NCBI GenBank assembly: GCA_021730905.1
Contig: JAKFYK010000029.1
Span: 1 to 64,000 of the forward strand
DNA from: Betaproteobacteria bacterium
GTDB lineage: Bacteria; Pseudomonadota; Gammaproteobacteria; Burkholderiales; SG8-41
Direction: 5' to 3'
DNA length: 64,000 nt
In this document: piece by piece, positions 24,858 through 34,631 of the stretch
Layout: each line of letters opens with the position of its first letter
Numbering within the stretch: the stretch's first letter is position 1
The notes under the pieces: model-generated
What the model was told of the DNA's origin: nothing
Seen by the model: the letters and a program-made list of their open reading frames with translations, nothing else
The model's database searches: none
Program-made: the position numbers and the translations under genes

Positions 24858-25633
24858 TACCTAAGTACTTGTTTTTATGTATTATTTTATACACATCCCT
24901 CACGACGGCACAAGCGCAGCGCGTGGTCGATGTCGCATCGCGCGCGGGTGTCACGCAGCGTTTCCTGCTGTTGCAACCCGAGAATGCCAAAGCCGCGGTG
25001 ATCCTGTTCGCAGGTGGCGACGGCGGCATAACGATTGCGCCGGATGGCAACATCAAACGCCGCGGAAACTTTCTCGTGCGTTCGCGCGATTTGTTTGTGG
25101 CACAAGGCCTGGCCGTGGCAGTGATCGACGCGCCGTCCGACCGGCAGAGTCCCCCTTACCTGAATTTTTTTCGGCAGACGGCAGAACACACGACGGACGT
25201 AAAGGCCGTGATCGCCTGGCTCAAGCAGGAATTAAATCTTCCCGTGTGGCTGATCGGCACCAGCCGCGGCACGCAGTCCGCGGCTTACATCGCGACGCAA
25301 ACCACACCCGCCAATGGCGGTCCCGACGGCATCGTGCTCACGTCCAGCGTGCTTTATGACAACCGCGGCGTTGCAGTACCCGATATGGCGCTGGATCGCA
25401 TCCATGTACCAGTGCTGGTTACACATCACCGGCAGGATAGCTGCCGCGTTTGCCGGTTTGCGGATTTGCCACGGCTCACGGGCAAGCTCAAACACCTGAA
25501 AAAAAACGATACGCTGATTGTCGATGGCGGCAATAACGAAGGCGACCCCTGCGAAGCGTTCGCCTACCACGGCTACAACGGTATCGAGGCTGATGTTGTC
25601 GGCAAAATCTCAGCGTGGATCAAGGGCAATTGA
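24854..25633 (+). CDS. secreted alpha/beta hydrolase-fold protein
   Basis: Protein of 259 aa with a signal peptide (MIPKYLFLCI, cleavage near AQAQR) whose first codons come from a junction motif read in frame. The fold is suggested by AVILFAGGDGG (oxyanion loop), LIGTSRGTQSAAY (nucleophile Ser in GxSxG), VLVTHHRQDSC (acid region) and AYHGYNGIE (His). Two Cys in CRVCRF and one in GDPCEAF may form disulfides. ATG overlaps the preceding stop, and AGGGG lies upstream, so expression is coupled to the first hydrolase. Converges on the TPR-CHAT gene. Confidence 0.8.
   Translation: MIPKYLFLCIILYTSLTTAQAQRVVDVASRAGVTQRFLLLQPENAKAAVILFAGGDGGITIAPDGNIKRRGNFLVRSRDLFVAQGLAVAVIDAPSDRQSPPYLNFFRQTAEHTTDVKAVIAWLKQELNLPVWLIGTSRGTQSAAYIATQTTPANGGPDGIVLTSSVLYDNRGVAVPDMALDRIHVPVLVTHHRQDSCRVCRFADLPRLTGKLKHLKKNDTLIVDGGNNEGDPCEAFAYHGYNGIEADVVGKISAWIKGN
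24862..24878 (+). repeat. AT-rich junction motif, copy 8 (inside coding sequence)
   Basis: TAAGTACTTGTTTTTAT beginning 5 nt after the ATG of the secreted hydrolase. It encodes KYLFL as the first part of the signal peptide and continues with the AT-rich tail GTATTATTTTATA. Confidence 0.78.
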
Positions 25634-25671
25634 GGAAGTTGCATTAACATCCGGGCCGACGGCACGCTGAT

Positions 25672-28600
25672 TCACCGTCCGCCATCTCCAATCAGTGCGA
25701 ACGGCGCCCAGAACATCGGATGCGCATAGGTGAATTCCACCTTGCCCGAGGCATCACGCTGGCCCGCGTTGTCCAGCAGCCACAGCATGGTTTGACGCAA
25801 CGCTTCCGCGCGCGTGAGCGTGGGGTTTTCCGACGAGCGCTTGAACACATCCGTGGTCAATAGTTTCGCCGAGACTGTTTCCACCGGCCAGTTGCTCACC
25901 AGTAGTGACCGCGCTCCGGCGTAGAAGAACGCCCGTCCCAGTCCTGACACGGCCTCACTGCCGGCCCCGTCGCCTGAACCCGTGTTGCATGCCGACAGCA
26001 CCACCCAGTCTGCATTGAGATTGAGCGCGAGTATTTCTTCCATCGTCAGTAGGCCGTCGCCGTCGATGCCGGCGACGTCGGGCGCGGTGAGGGCTAGCGC
26101 GGGTTGTTCCAGACCGTTCAGGTCTCCCGGTATCAGGCCGTGGGTCGCAAAAGCAATAACTTTTCGGTCAGCCAGATTCGTGCTTTTGACGTTTCGCTCG
26201 TTCGCCTGCACACCGAGAAACACGTCTCGGGTCATGTCGGCTTTGAGCGCCTGCGCGATATCGCGTATCTCATCCGCGGTTTCGGGCAGCCGTGCGAGTT
26301 GCGCCAGGGTGGAAGAATTAGCGATTTTGGGTGCGTTTCGCAATACGCTATCCGGTGGATCTTCAGTATCGGCGGCCATTGGCAGCGCCACTGTGTCGAT
26401 TCTTAGATTGCGCAGGTTGGCGCTCAACTCAGCGACTTGAATCCTTTCCTGAACCCCGGCTTCTGCGTGCTGCGTCCTGCTGAAATAAGGATCGCCGAAG
26501 CCAATGAATTCACGCCGATTTCCGGCAGCTGCGGGTAGTGCACGCAAGGTGGTAAGCGCATTCACCGATGGTAGTTGTGTGACTGCGGCTTTTCTCAACA
26601 GCCACGGCACGGCGCGATAGCCTTCGAACCGGGCCTCCGTATCAGCACCGGCTTCGGTGGGTGCAGTCACCAGCAGGCTGAACGGCAGTTGCCCCAGCGC
26701 GCGGTGCGGCACGATGATCAGGTTTGCCGCATCCTTCCAGCCTGCTTCAACAGGCCTGAGCAGTTCGTTATATAAACGGTACGCTATCGCGGTATCGAAG
26801 CGCGGGAAGCGCACGATAGCCGTATTGCCCACATCCAGCGCCTTGCGCAATTGTCCGACCACGTCTGCCAATGCCTTGTCGCCGAGCGGAACTGCCGCGA
26901 AGGCGGGTGCACCCTCGCGCGGCACGGCCCAGACATAGGTTTTGTCCTGCCCGACGTAAATACTGATCAGCGCTTCACCGGGCTTGAGCGCCGCGCGCAC
27001 TTGCTGCAGCGTCACCGGCTTGGGGTCCACCAGATTGGCGTAGCTGGGATAGCGTTTCTCGATGTCGGACTTGAGCTTTACACGTTGAGCGCGGAGATTC
27101 CCGATTTCCGCACGAATACCCGCGATCACCTTGGGCAATTGCTCGTCCGGCGGCGCACCCAGCAATCGCCCCAGCAGGTTGGTCAGCACACCCAGCCGCA
27201 GGCGTGCGTCCTGCTCCTCGCGCGCGAGTTCGGCGAGGCCTGCGTCGGTAATGGAAGCGCGCGCCGCGCTTTCGAACAATGCCCGTTGCACACTGCTGCC
27301 GCGCGCCGCGTCAGCGACACGGAAGGATTCGGCGATGGCCTCAACGCCGGGAGCCTGCTGCTGTCCGGTAAGCAAGTCGATATAGGCCTCGAGTATGTAG
27401 CGCAACCGCACTGCGCGCACTACCCCGCCATTCTCCGCGTCGCCATCGCCGCCTGAATAGGCCAGCAATACCGCAATCGCCCGGCGAAACTCGTCGAGCG
27501 CGCGCTCACGGTTGCCGCTTGCCGCCAGTGCCACGGCCAGTACGCCTCGCGTCTGCGCCGTCACATCGGCGGCCTCGCCCAGCCGCTCACTGTTGGACTT
27601 GGTCAGTGCGTCGAGCATGGCAACCGCCTTTGTCGCCTGATGCGTTTTGATCAGTGCAAGGCCCCAGTCCATATTGCCCAGGCGGTAGCGCCCAGCCAGC
27701 GAGGAATCCTTGCGGATGCTGTCGGCGTTGCGTTCGAATTCGGCAAGCGCCCTCGGCCATAGTTCCTGCCCGGCCAAGGCCGAACCCAGCAGCCCGCGGG
27801 TGGCAATCAGAAACTGCGATAGCTCGTCTGCTTCTGACTTCTGATAAACATCGATAGTTGCTGCCGCCAACTTTTCCGCGTCGCGATAGCGCCCCTGCCG
27901 GTACACGATACTCGTCAATATGCGTAACGCCGCACCTGTCTGCGCATGGTAACGCCCGACGCGCCTGAGCATCCGGCTCAACGCCTCGCGCGCCACACCT
28001 TCGGCTTCGACCAGCTTGCCCTGAGCGCCAAGTACCCCGGCGAGATTCACCAGGTAAATCTCACGAGTGGATTCGGCCTGATCTTCGGTCGCTGTATTCA
28101 GGCCCATGGCCAATCGCTGCCGATGCAACGGAACGTCGAGTTCATCTTCTTTCAAAGCGCGTCGGATTGCCCGCTCGGCGTCCGCCAGCTTGCCCTCTGC
28201 CTGGAAATGCAGGTTCCGCGCATAGTCAATTCTTGAGGCGCGGCGATGCTTGCGCAGTTCCCACTGCGGGCCGGATAGTCCTTCGGCATAGATCTGCTCG
28301 AACTTGGCCGCTTCCGCGCGCGCTGAAGCAAAGTCTCCCAGCCGCCCATGGATTTGGCTCAGCCGCAAATGCGCGTGTATCCGTGACTCCATGGCGGTTC
28401 TGGGCGCGTTTTGCGCGATGTATTCGTATAGCCGTCTCGCCTGTGAAAGGCTTCCAACCCGGTACTCCGCGAGCGCGAGTCGTCCGCCGATGCGGGATTG
28501 GAGCACGCCCTTCGGTGGCGCGTTCTGCAACGCCAAACGCAGGTCGGCAATGTATTGTGCATTGCGCCCCAGCGCTTGCCTGGCAATAGCGCGATCCAGG

Positions 28601-28866
28601 TAGAATTCCGCCAGTACGGCCTTGTTGCTGGTTTCCGGCGGCGCCTGCTCGGCCTGCTTCAAGCGCTCCTTTTGATCAATGGCCGGGGCCACGGTGTATT
28701 GATCGAGCAACGCGATGATGTCGTCAACGTTGCGCGGTGGCGCGTGGCTGCTCTGGGCCTGAGCGCCCTGATGCGCAACGAGGCAAAGCAAAACCAGCAA
28801 CGCCATGCCGGCGCGCATGAGGAATCCGGCGGTAGGATCGGGAAATCGTCCTGCATCATCAGCCAT
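25672..28866 (-). CDS. exported TPR-CHAT domain protein (caspase-like protease fold)
   Basis: Large protein of 1064 aa. GGAGG precedes ATG 28866. Residues about 17-38 (MRAGMALLVLLCLVAHQGAQAQ) form a signal peptide or anchor. Residues about 80-560 are helical TPR-like repeats (EFYLDRAIARQALG, AEGVAREALSRMLRRVGRYHAQTGAALRIL). The C-terminal CHAT domain (about 740-1060) carries the caspase-type dyad: H909 in AFATHGLIPGD and C960 in LSACNTGSGD. With the dyad intact a peptidase activity is expected. Unlike cytosolic TPR-CHAT proteases linked to CRISPR effectors, this one seems exported and stands alone between operons. Confidence 0.9.
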   Translation of the reverse strand: MADDAGRFPDPTAGFLMRAGMALLVLLCLVAHQGAQAQSSHAPPRNVDDIIALLDQYTVAPAIDQKERLKQAEQAPPETSNKAVLAEFYLDRAIARQALGRNAQYIADLRLALQNAPPKGVLQSRIGGRLALAEYRVGSLSQARRLYEYIAQNAPRTAMESRIHAHLRLSQIHGRLGDFASARAEAAKFEQIYAEGLSGPQWELRKHRRASRIDYARNLHFQAEGKLADAERAIRRALKEDELDVPLHRQRLAMGLNTATEDQAESTREIYLVNLAGVLGAQGKLVEAEGVAREALSRMLRRVGRYHAQTGAALRILTSIVYRQGRYRDAEKLAAATIDVYQKSEADELSQFLIATRGLLGSALAGQELWPRALAEFERNADSIRKDSSLAGRYRLGNMDWGLALIKTHQATKAVAMLDALTKSNSERLGEAADVTAQTRGVLAVALAASGNRERALDEFRRAIAVLLAYSGGDGDAENGGVVRAVRLRYILEAYIDLLTGQQQAPGVEAIAESFRVADAARGSSVQRALFESAARASITDAGLAELAREEQDARLRLGVLTNLLGRLLGAPPDEQLPKVIAGIRAEIGNLRAQRVKLKSDIEKRYPSYANLVDPKPVTLQQVRAALKPGEALISIYVGQDKTYVWAVPREGAPAFAAVPLGDKALADVVGQLRKALDVGNTAIVRFPRFDTAIAYRLYNELLRPVEAGWKDAANLIIVPHRALGQLPFSLLVTAPTEAGADTEARFEGYRAVPWLLRKAAVTQLPSVNALTTLRALPAAAGNRREFIGFGDPYFSRTQHAEAGVQERIQVAELSANLRNLRIDTVALPMAADTEDPPDSVLRNAPKIANSSTLAQLARLPETADEIRDIAQALKADMTRDVFLGVQANERNVKSTNLADRKVIAFATHGLIPGDLNGLEQPALALTAPDVAGIDGDGLLTMEEILALNLNADWVVLSACNTGSGDGAGSEAVSGLGRAFFYAGARSLLVSNWPVETVSAKLLTTDVFKRSSENPTLTRAEALRQTMLWLLDNAGQRDASGKVEFTYAHPMFWAPFALIGDGGR

Positions 28867-28937
28867 GGCATCGCCTCCTGCCGGTATCCAGCCAACTTCA
28901 GGCGCAGATTACCGCATTTTCGGGAGCGCCGCCGCGA

Positions 28938-29918
28938 CTACAGATCGGCCTTGATCCCCGCGGCCTTGATTACCTTTGCGAATTTTTCGATGTCAGCGCG
29001 GATGGTTGCCGCGAACTCGGCAGCACTATTGCCGATGGGATCGTAACCCAACTGATCGAAGCGGCTACGCAGGTCGGGCGTTTTCATGATGTTCACCACC
29101 GCGCTGCTCACCTTGCCGACGATGTCCTGCGGCGTCTTAGCGGGCGCGACAATACCGAACCACGCATCCACCGCGTAACCAGGGTAACCGGATTCCGCCA
29201 CCGTCGGCAGCTCCGGCGCGCCACGCGTGCGCTTGCTGCCCGCGGTGGCAATCATGCGCAGCTTGCCGGTTTTCGCGTGCGGCGCAACCGCCGACAAATC
29301 TGCCACCATCATGTCGATCTGCCCGGCAATCATGTCGGTCACGGATGGCGCCGTGCCCTTGTACGGCACATGCACAATCTTCGTGCCCATGGTCGAGTTG
29401 ATGAGTTCCGCTGCAAGACTCGACATGCTGCCGGTGCCCGATGAGCCGTAGCTGAGAAAATCCGCTTTGGTTTTTGCGATCGCCACCAGCTCTTTCATGT
29501 TTTTCGCCGGCACACGCGGATTGAGCGTCACCACATAAGGCACGAAAGCGCAGTTGCTCACCGGCGCGATGTCGCGCAGCGGATCGTACGGCAGCCTGGC
29601 GTAGAGACTGGGCGCCACCGCGAGATTGCTCGACCCGCCCATGATCAGCGTATAGCCGTCGGGCGCGGACTTTGCGCCTGCGTCAACGCCGATGGTGCCG
29701 CCGGCGCCGCCGCGATTCTCGATGAGAAACGTGTGCCCCCATAGTTCGCCGAGCTTTTGTCCGACGATGCGCGCGATCACGTCGTTGGGGCCGCCGGGCG
29801 CGAACGGCACGATGATGCGCACCGATTTGGACGGATAGCTCTGTGCACCGCACGTGTTCGCAGCAATACCCAACACCAGCGCCGCCGCAACTGCGGCAGA
29901 ATTCAGTTTATTGCGCAT
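28938..29918 (-). CDS. Bug/TctC-family periplasmic solute-binding protein
   Basis: Exported receptor of 326 aa. The start is set at ATG 29918 (MRNKLNSAAV), which has AAAGGCG at good spacing, not at the opening 36 bases earlier. Signal peptide to about residue 25 (TCGAQ). Marks: YPSKSVRIIVPF, APGGPNDVIARI, ENRGGAGGTIGVDAGA, LPYDPLRDIAPV, HVPYKGTAPS, APELPTVAESGYP. Last of three consecutive Bug genes behind a hydroxyacid dehydrogenase. Three paralogues in a row argue for a family of related ligands served by one operon. Confidence 0.93.
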   Translation of the reverse strand: MRNKLNSAAVAAALVLGIAANTCGAQSYPSKSVRIIVPFAPGGPNDVIARIVGQKLGELWGHTFLIENRGGAGGTIGVDAGAKSAPDGYTLIMGGSSNLAVAPSLYARLPYDPLRDIAPVSNCAFVPYVVTLNPRVPAKNMKELVAIAKTKADFLSYGSSGTGSMSSLAAELINSTMGTKIVHVPYKGTAPSVTDMIAGQIDMMVADLSAVAPHAKTGKLRMIATAGSKRTRGAPELPTVAESGYPGYAVDAWFGIVAPAKTPQDIVGKVSSAVVNIMKTPDLRSRFDQLGYDPIGNSAAEFAATIRADIEKFAKVIKAAGIKADL

Positions 29919-30011
29919 GCTTCGCCTTTGTAATCGCTCATTGCAGACACACATGAACTGAGCAACTACCGTGCCATTCTTTGAAAATCTGCATGCGCAG
30001 CACTATGGCGT

Positions 30012-30989
30012 TTATTGCGGGGTAATGCCAGCCGCCTTGATCACCTTGTTGTATTTCTCGATCTCGGTGGCAACGAGCTTGCTCAACTCTGCGGGCGAGT
30101 TGCTCCACAGCGGATCGGCACCGTTGCGCTCGAATTGCTCTTTCATTTCGGGCGATTTGGCAATGCCGGTCAACTCCGCGTTCAGGCGCTTGAGGATCGG
30201 CGCGGGCGTGCCCTTCGGCGCAAAGAAGCCGAGCCACAGCGACGCATCAAAACCGGGGAACGATTCCGACACCGACGGCACATCAGGCAATGCGGGCGAA
30301 CGTTTCATCGTGCCCACCGCCAGCGGACGCAGCCGCCCTGCCTTGGCCTGCGGCAGTACCGCCGGCATGCTGCCGAACAGCGCCTGCACTTGTCCACCAA
30401 TCGTCGCCACACCCGCCGGGCCGTTGCCGCTGAACGGCACATGCACCACGTCAAGTCCGGCCGCCATCTTCAGCATTTCCATCGCCAGTTGCGTGGTGGT
30501 GCCAGTGCCAGCGGAGGCGTAATTCAGTTTGCCCGGTTGCGATTTGGCGAGCGCGATAAAGTCTTTCAGCGAATTCGCTTTCACAGCGGGGTTTACCACC
30601 AGCAGATACGGCGTGGAAGCCACCAGCGTGATCGGCTCGAAATCCTTGATCGGATCGTACTTGAGCGTTTTGTAGGCGCCGACCGCGATCACGTGAGTGC
30701 TGGTAGTGCCCATGGTCAGCGTGTAGCCGTCGGGATTGGCGCGCGCCGCGATCTCGGTACCGATGGTGCCGCCGGCGCCGCCGCGGTTGTCCACCACGAT
30801 TTGCTGACCCAGCTTGTCGCCAAGGCGCTGGCCGACCAGCCGCGCCACGATGTCGGTCGAGCCGCCGGCGGGAAACGCCACGATCAGGCGTATCGGTTTA
30901 GTCGGATATTTGTCCTGCGCAAACGCCACACCCGAAACAGCCATGAGCGCCGCGGTCGCGGTATATTTTAAGTATTTGTTTTTAAACAT
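30012..30989 (-). CDS. Bug/TctC-family periplasmic solute-binding protein
   Basis: Exported receptor of 325 aa. GAGGAG stands before ATG. The protein begins MFKNKYLKYTATAALMAVSGVAFAQ: the FKNKYLKY part is encoded by a junction motif and serves as the basic n-region of the signal peptide. Mature part: YPTKPIRLIVAF, PAGGSTDIVARL, DNRGGAGGTIGTEIA, KYDPIKDFEPITL, HVPFSGNGPA (K of the usual HVPYKG replaced), LPDVPSVSESFPG. Middle gene of the three-Bug row. An almost identical N-terminus appears on the unrelated YVTN protein at 37310. Confidence 0.94.
   Translation of the reverse strand: MFKNKYLKYTATAALMAVSGVAFAQDKYPTKPIRLIVAFPAGGSTDIVARLVGQRLGDKLGQQIVVDNRGGAGGTIGTEIAARANPDGYTLTMGTTSTHVIAVGAYKTLKYDPIKDFEPITLVASTPYLLVVNPAVKANSLKDFIALAKSQPGKLNYASAGTGTTTQLAMEMLKMAAGLDVVHVPFSGNGPAGVATIGGQVQALFGSMPAVLPQAKAGRLRPLAVGTMKRSPALPDVPSVSESFPGFDASLWLGFFAPKGTPAPILKRLNAELTGIAKSPEMKEQFERNGADPLWSNSPAELSKLVATEIEKYNKVIKAAGITPQ
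30969..30985 (+). repeat. AT-rich junction motif, copy 9 (inside coding sequence)
   Basis: TAAGTATTTGTTTTTAA on the plus strand, antisense to the Bug gene, one base from its ATG. In the gene's sense it encodes KNKYL of the signal peptide. Confidence 0.8.
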
Positions 30990-31046
30990 TATTTTCTCCT
31001 CTGTATTTCAAATAAAATCTGCGCAGGGCATTCTACGCGAATGAGT

Positions 31047-32027
31047 TTACTCCGGCTTGAGCAATCCGGTTTTGATGAGCTTATGGATTTTCGCGACTTC
31101 GGTTTTGATAAAGTTTTCCAGAAATTCCGGAGTGCCGCCCTGCACTTCCAGCCCCAGGCCATCAAGCCGGCCGCGCACATCGGGCTGCGTCAACAGCCGA
31201 TTGATTTCGCGATTGAGTTTGTCGATGATCGCGCGCGGCGTGCCTTTGGGCGCGGCCATGCCGAACCACACCACCGCCTCGGCGTCCTTGATGCCGCTCT
31301 CGGCCAGAGTGGGTACATCGGGCAGCAGCGGCGAACGTTTGGCGCTGGCGATGCCAACTACGCGCACGCGTTTGCCCTTGATCACCGACTCGCCGCTTAC
31401 GGTGGTGGTGTGCGTGCCCTGTAGTTGCCCGCCGACCAGATCGGTGAGCAGCGGGGCGGTGCCTTTATACGGCACGTGCGTCAGTTGCGCGCCCGTTGCG
31501 CCCTGGAGTACGGCCAGCCCGATGTGCAGGCTGCTGCCGATGCCTGACGAGCCCCAGTTGACCTTGTTCGGATTGGCTTTGAGGTAATCGACGAGTTCCT
31601 TCGGCGTGCGCGGCGGAAAATTCAGGTTGGTGAGTAGTATCAGCGGCGCATAGCCGATGTAAATCACGCTGCTGAAATCATCAACTTTATAGGGCGCATT
31701 CTTCGCCAGCAGCGGCGCATTGATACTGGGGCCGGGATTGGCCAGCAGCAGCGTATAGCCATCGGGCTGCGCGCGCGCCACCGTTTCCGCCCCGATCAGT
31801 CCGCCCGCGCCGCCACGATTGTCTATCACGAATTGCTGCCCCCACGTCTCGGTCAGCTTGCCTGCGATCAGGCGGCCGATGATGTCGTTCGATGCACCCG
31901 GCGTGAACGGCACCACCCAGCGCACGGGCTTGCTGGGGTAGCCGGGCGCGGCATCAGGCTTCGTGCCTTGCGCAGACAGGGTACCCGTCAGTGCGGCAAG
32001 CAGCGTCGCGCCAATAATATGTTTCAT
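31047..32027 (-). CDS. Bug/TctC-family periplasmic solute-binding protein
   Basis: Exported receptor of 326 aa from ATG 32027 (MKHIIGATLL), preceded by AAGGAATTGGG; the longer opening 33 bases upstream would overlap the dehydrogenase gene. Signal peptide ends around TLSAQG; a spacer TKPDAAPG precedes YPSKPVRWVVPF. Marks: TPGASNDIIGRL (GG of the loop replaced by GA), DNRGGAGGLIGAETVA, HVPYKGTAPL, LPDVPTLAESGIK. The usual LPYDPxKDF segment reads APYKVDDFSSV, a clear divergence. Located directly downstream of a D-2-hydroxyacid dehydrogenase with 19 bp between. Confidence 0.93.
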   Translation of the reverse strand: MKHIIGATLLAALTGTLSAQGTKPDAAPGYPSKPVRWVVPFTPGASNDIIGRLIAGKLTETWGQQFVIDNRGGAGGLIGAETVARAQPDGYTLLLANPGPSINAPLLAKNAPYKVDDFSSVIYIGYAPLILLTNLNFPPRTPKELVDYLKANPNKVNWGSSGIGSSLHIGLAVLQGATGAQLTHVPYKGTAPLLTDLVGGQLQGTHTTTVSGESVIKGKRVRVVGIASAKRSPLLPDVPTLAESGIKDAEAVVWFGMAAPKGTPRAIIDKLNREINRLLTQPDVRGRLDGLGLEVQGGTPEFLENFIKTEVAKIHKLIKTGLLKPE

Positions 32028-32046
32028 TTCCCAATTCCTTGAAGAC

Positions 32047-33030
32047 TCATTTACGTGCATTTTGAAGTGCTTCCGGATTCACCACGTTAATCGGTTTACC
32101 TTCCAGATAAGCCATGATTTGCCCGAACGAACTCTTGAACTGGCCTTCATATCCGCCGCGCTCGACATAGCCGATATGCGGCGTGCACACCGCGTTATGC
32201 AGCGCGAGCAGCGGATGCTTCGCGCCCAGCACCGGTTCTTCCTCGTAAACATCAACCGCCGCCATGCCGGGGCGGCCCGCCTTCAACGCCGCTTCTAGCG
32301 CGCCCGTTTCGATCAGCGGCGCGCGACTGGTGTTGACGATCAATGCCGTCGGTTTCATGCGCGCCAGATCAGCCGCCTTGACGATGCCGCGCGTGGCTTC
32401 AATCATGCGCAGGTGCAGTGAAATCACATCGCATTCCGCGAAAAATTCCTCGCGGCTGCGCGCCGCCGGATAGCCATCGGCCCTGGCGCGCGCGAACGTC
32501 GATTCACGGCCCCACACAATCACATTCATGCCGAACGCCCGCCCATATCCGGCAACCACCGCGCCGATGCGGCCGTAACCATAAATGCCCAGCGTCTTGC
32601 CGCGCAGCCCCTGTCCCATCGTCGATTGCCAGCGTCCCGCCTTGAGCGCCGCAACCTCCTGCGGAATATGGCGCATCGCCGACAGCACCAACCCCCAAGT
32701 CAGTTCTGCGGTGGCATACGACGGACGCCCCGGATGCATATCTGATGACAACAGGATGCCGTGCTTGGAGAGCGCCGGCACGTCGATATGCGGATAGACA
32801 CTGCGCTGGCTGATGATTTTCAGTTTTGGCAGCCGTTCGATCAGCAGCGCGCGGATCGGCGTGCGCTCGCGGATCAGCACCAGCGCCTCGGTGTCTTTCA
32901 GCCGCTCGGCCAGCACGTCGTTATCTTTGGTGTGGTCGTTCCAGATGGTTACGTTATGTCCGGCAACCAGCTTGAACGCATCGAGCGAGCGCACCATGTT
33001 TTGATAATCGTCGAGTACAGTGATATTCAT
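32047..33030 (-). CDS. D-2-hydroxyacid dehydrogenase family protein
   Basis: NAD(P)-dependent dehydrogenase of 327 aa. The true start is ATG 33030 ([13 protein letters not shown]), a typical first strand for the family; the frame is open further upstream without family similarity. Cofactor motif [21 protein letters not shown]; catalytic Arg in NTSRAPLIE, Glu in DVYEEEPVL, His in CTPHIGYVE. Closest in feel to glycerate/phosphoglycerate-type dehydrogenases. First of an operon with three Bug receptors, whose ligands could be hydroxy or keto acids. No ribosome site; a junction motif is 36 bp upstream. Confidence 0.9.
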   Translation of the reverse strand: MNITVLDDYQNMVRSLDAFKLVAGHNVTIWNDHTKDNDVLAERLKDTEALVLIRERTPIRALLIERLPKLKIISQRSVYPHIDVPALSKHGILLSSDMHPGRPSYATAELTWGLVLSAMRHIPQEVAALKAGRWQSTMGQGLRGKTLGIYGYGRIGAVVAGYGRAFGMNVIVWGRESTFARARADGYPAARSREEFFAECDVISLHLRMIEATRGIVKAADLARMKPTALIVNTSRAPLIETGALEAALKAGRPGMAAVDVYEEEPVLGAKHPLLALHNAVCTPHIGYVERGGYEGQFKSSFGQIMAYLEGKPINVVNPEALQNARK

Positions 33031-33066
33031 TGTTGTGTTAGCACTGAAACATTGTTTAAAAATATA

Positions 33067-33083
33067 AATAATACAAATACTTA
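33067..33083 (-). repeat. AT-rich junction motif, copy 10
   Basis: TAAGTATTTGTATTATT on the minus strand, sense relative to the dehydrogenase, 36 bp upstream of its ATG. The AT-rich tail TATATTTTTAAAC follows. The 3' half is weaker than in other copies. Confidence 0.68.
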
Positions 33084-33094
33084 AATAACATCCA

Positions 33095-33118
33095 TCATTC
33101 TGGTACAAGCCGGAATGA
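33095..33118. repeat. REP-like hairpin between lyase and dehydrogenase genes
   Basis: TCATTCTGG at 33095-33103 pairs with CCGGAATGA at 33110-33118 around the loop TACAAG (one G-T pair). It follows the stop of the lyase gene (33125) on the minus strand and may act as a weak terminator or processing stop. It resembles widespread CATTCCGG...CCGGAATG extragenic repeats. Confidence 0.6.
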
Positions 33119-33124
33119 CACCCT

Positions 33125-34486
33125 CTAATGCAACCAACCCTTGCGTGCAGCGGCCACCACTTCATCCACGATCTCCGGCGCACGTCCGATGTAAGTGGTC
33201 GGATCCAGCACCTTGCGCAGATCATCCACGCTCAATGCGTTGCGCACCTGGGCATTTTCCATCAGCGCTTTTTCAAATGAAACGCCGTTCTCGATGCCGT
33301 GCATCGATGCCTCATACACCAGATCGTGCGCAGTCTGCTTGCCCACCTTGTCGGACAACTCAAACATCACGCGCTCGGACAGCAGGAAGCCGCCGAGCAG
33401 ATCGAGGTTGCTGCGCATTTTCTTCTCGTCGATGTGCAGGCCTTCGAGCACATATTTCATCGACGACAGCATCGCGCCTATCATCAGGCAGGATTCCGGA
33501 ATCGCCTTCCAGTCGCCGCGCCACGACGAGCCGTCGCGCTCATGCTCGATGATCATGCAGTCCAGCATCAGCGCCACGTTGTAACGTATCGCGCGGCTGA
33601 CGCCGACCACCGCTTCGCAGGTCGACGGATTGCGTTTGTGCGGCATGGTCGAAGAGCCGACCTTGCCTTCGCTGAACGGCTCGAATACTTCGCCGATTTC
33701 GGTGTGCTCGAGGTTGACGATCTCGTTGGCAATTTTGCCCAGTGTGCCGGACAGGATGCCCAGCACGCTTACATACTCCGCAAAACGGTCGCGCGCCGGT
33801 TGCCAGTTGATATCGGCCACGCCGAGGCCAAGGCGCTTCATCACACGCTGTTCCAGTTCTTTCGCGCGCTCTCCATACGAGGCCTGTGTGCCTACCGCAC
33901 CGACCATGCCACCGACAAAAAAGCGCTCTTCCAGTTGGCGCAGACGTTCGTAATTGCGCCCCATTTCCGACAGCCACACCGCCGCCTTATGACCGAACGT
34001 AATCGGCAGCGCCTGCACACCATGCGAACGGCCAGCCATCGGCGTCAAACGATATTTTTGGCACAGCTTCACCAGCGCATGGCCAATCGCCTTCATGTCG
34101 CGCAGATAGATCTGGTGCGCGTCCCTGATCTGCAGCACCACGGCAGTGTCGAGGATGTCCTGCGTGGTCGGCCCGAAATGGATGTACTCACCGGTGTCGC
34201 CCTTGCACAGCTTCTGCACCGCTTTCAGCGCCGGTATCAGCGGATGCTTGATCTGGCGGATGCCTGCGCCGATGGCCTCGATATCCACTTTCTCCACCTT
34301 GGCGTTGGCAGCGATCTCGTCAGCCGCCGCTTTGGGAATAATCCCCATGCCGGCTTGCTCCAGCGCCAGCGCAGCCTCGAAGTCATACCACTTCTGCACG
34401 CGGCTTTTCTCGTTGAAAATCGCGCGCAACTCATCCGTGCTGAACAAATGCCTGACGAGTGCGTCGTCGAATACGCCTGAAGCCAT
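33125..34486 (-). CDS. fumarase/aspartase-superfamily lyase (adenylosuccinate lyase-like)
   Basis: Enzyme of 453 aa with the superfamily signature [11 protein letters not shown] (about residues 275-285) carrying the catalytic Ser loop, and [19 protein letters not shown] and [14 protein letters not shown] as the other two active-site regions. Length and motifs fit adenylosuccinate lyase or 3-carboxy-cis,cis-muconate cycloisomerase. Its position among catabolic genes and Bug receptors, not purine genes, favours an organic-acid or muconate-type lyase over housekeeping PurB, but this cannot be decided here. Ribosome site weak (GAAAGA). Confidence 0.85.
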   Translation of the reverse strand: MASGVFDDALVRHLFSTDELRAIFNEKSRVQKWYDFEAALALEQAGMGIIPKAAADEIAANAKVEKVDIEAIGAGIRQIKHPLIPALKAVQKLCKGDTGEYIHFGPTTQDILDTAVVLQIRDAHQIYLRDMKAIGHALVKLCQKYRLTPMAGRSHGVQALPITFGHKAAVWLSEMGRNYERLRQLEERFFVGGMVGAVGTQASYGERAKELEQRVMKRLGLGVADINWQPARDRFAEYVSVLGILSGTLGKIANEIVNLEHTEIGEVFEPFSEGKVGSSTMPHKRNPSTCEAVVGVSRAIRYNVALMLDCMIIEHERDGSSWRGDWKAIPESCLMIGAMLSSMKYVLEGLHIDEKKMRSNLDLLGGFLLSERVMFELSDKVGKQTAHDLVYEASMHGIENGVSFEKALMENAQVRNALSVDDLRKVLDPTTYIGRAPEIVDEVVAAARKGWLH

Positions 34487-34631
34487 GGGAGGTCTTTCGG
34501 ATTGATTGAGCGCGGAAGCGGAATTTTACCCCACGCGGCGCACCGCTGGCAGATGCCGGAACACCAAGGCGATTAGCGCTTACCCGAGCAACTTTTTGGA
34601 TCAGTGGCGCCGCGGCAATGGAAATCGGCGT

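Noticed and set aside
25672-28866. TPR-CHAT gene as part of a CRISPR-Cas type III-E defence system
   Set aside because: No effector, crRNA array or partner nearby, and the protein carries an export signal.
33125-34486. Naming the lyase purB
   Set aside because: The superfamily signature does not separate adenylosuccinate lyase from muconate cycloisomerase-type enzymes, and context is catabolic.
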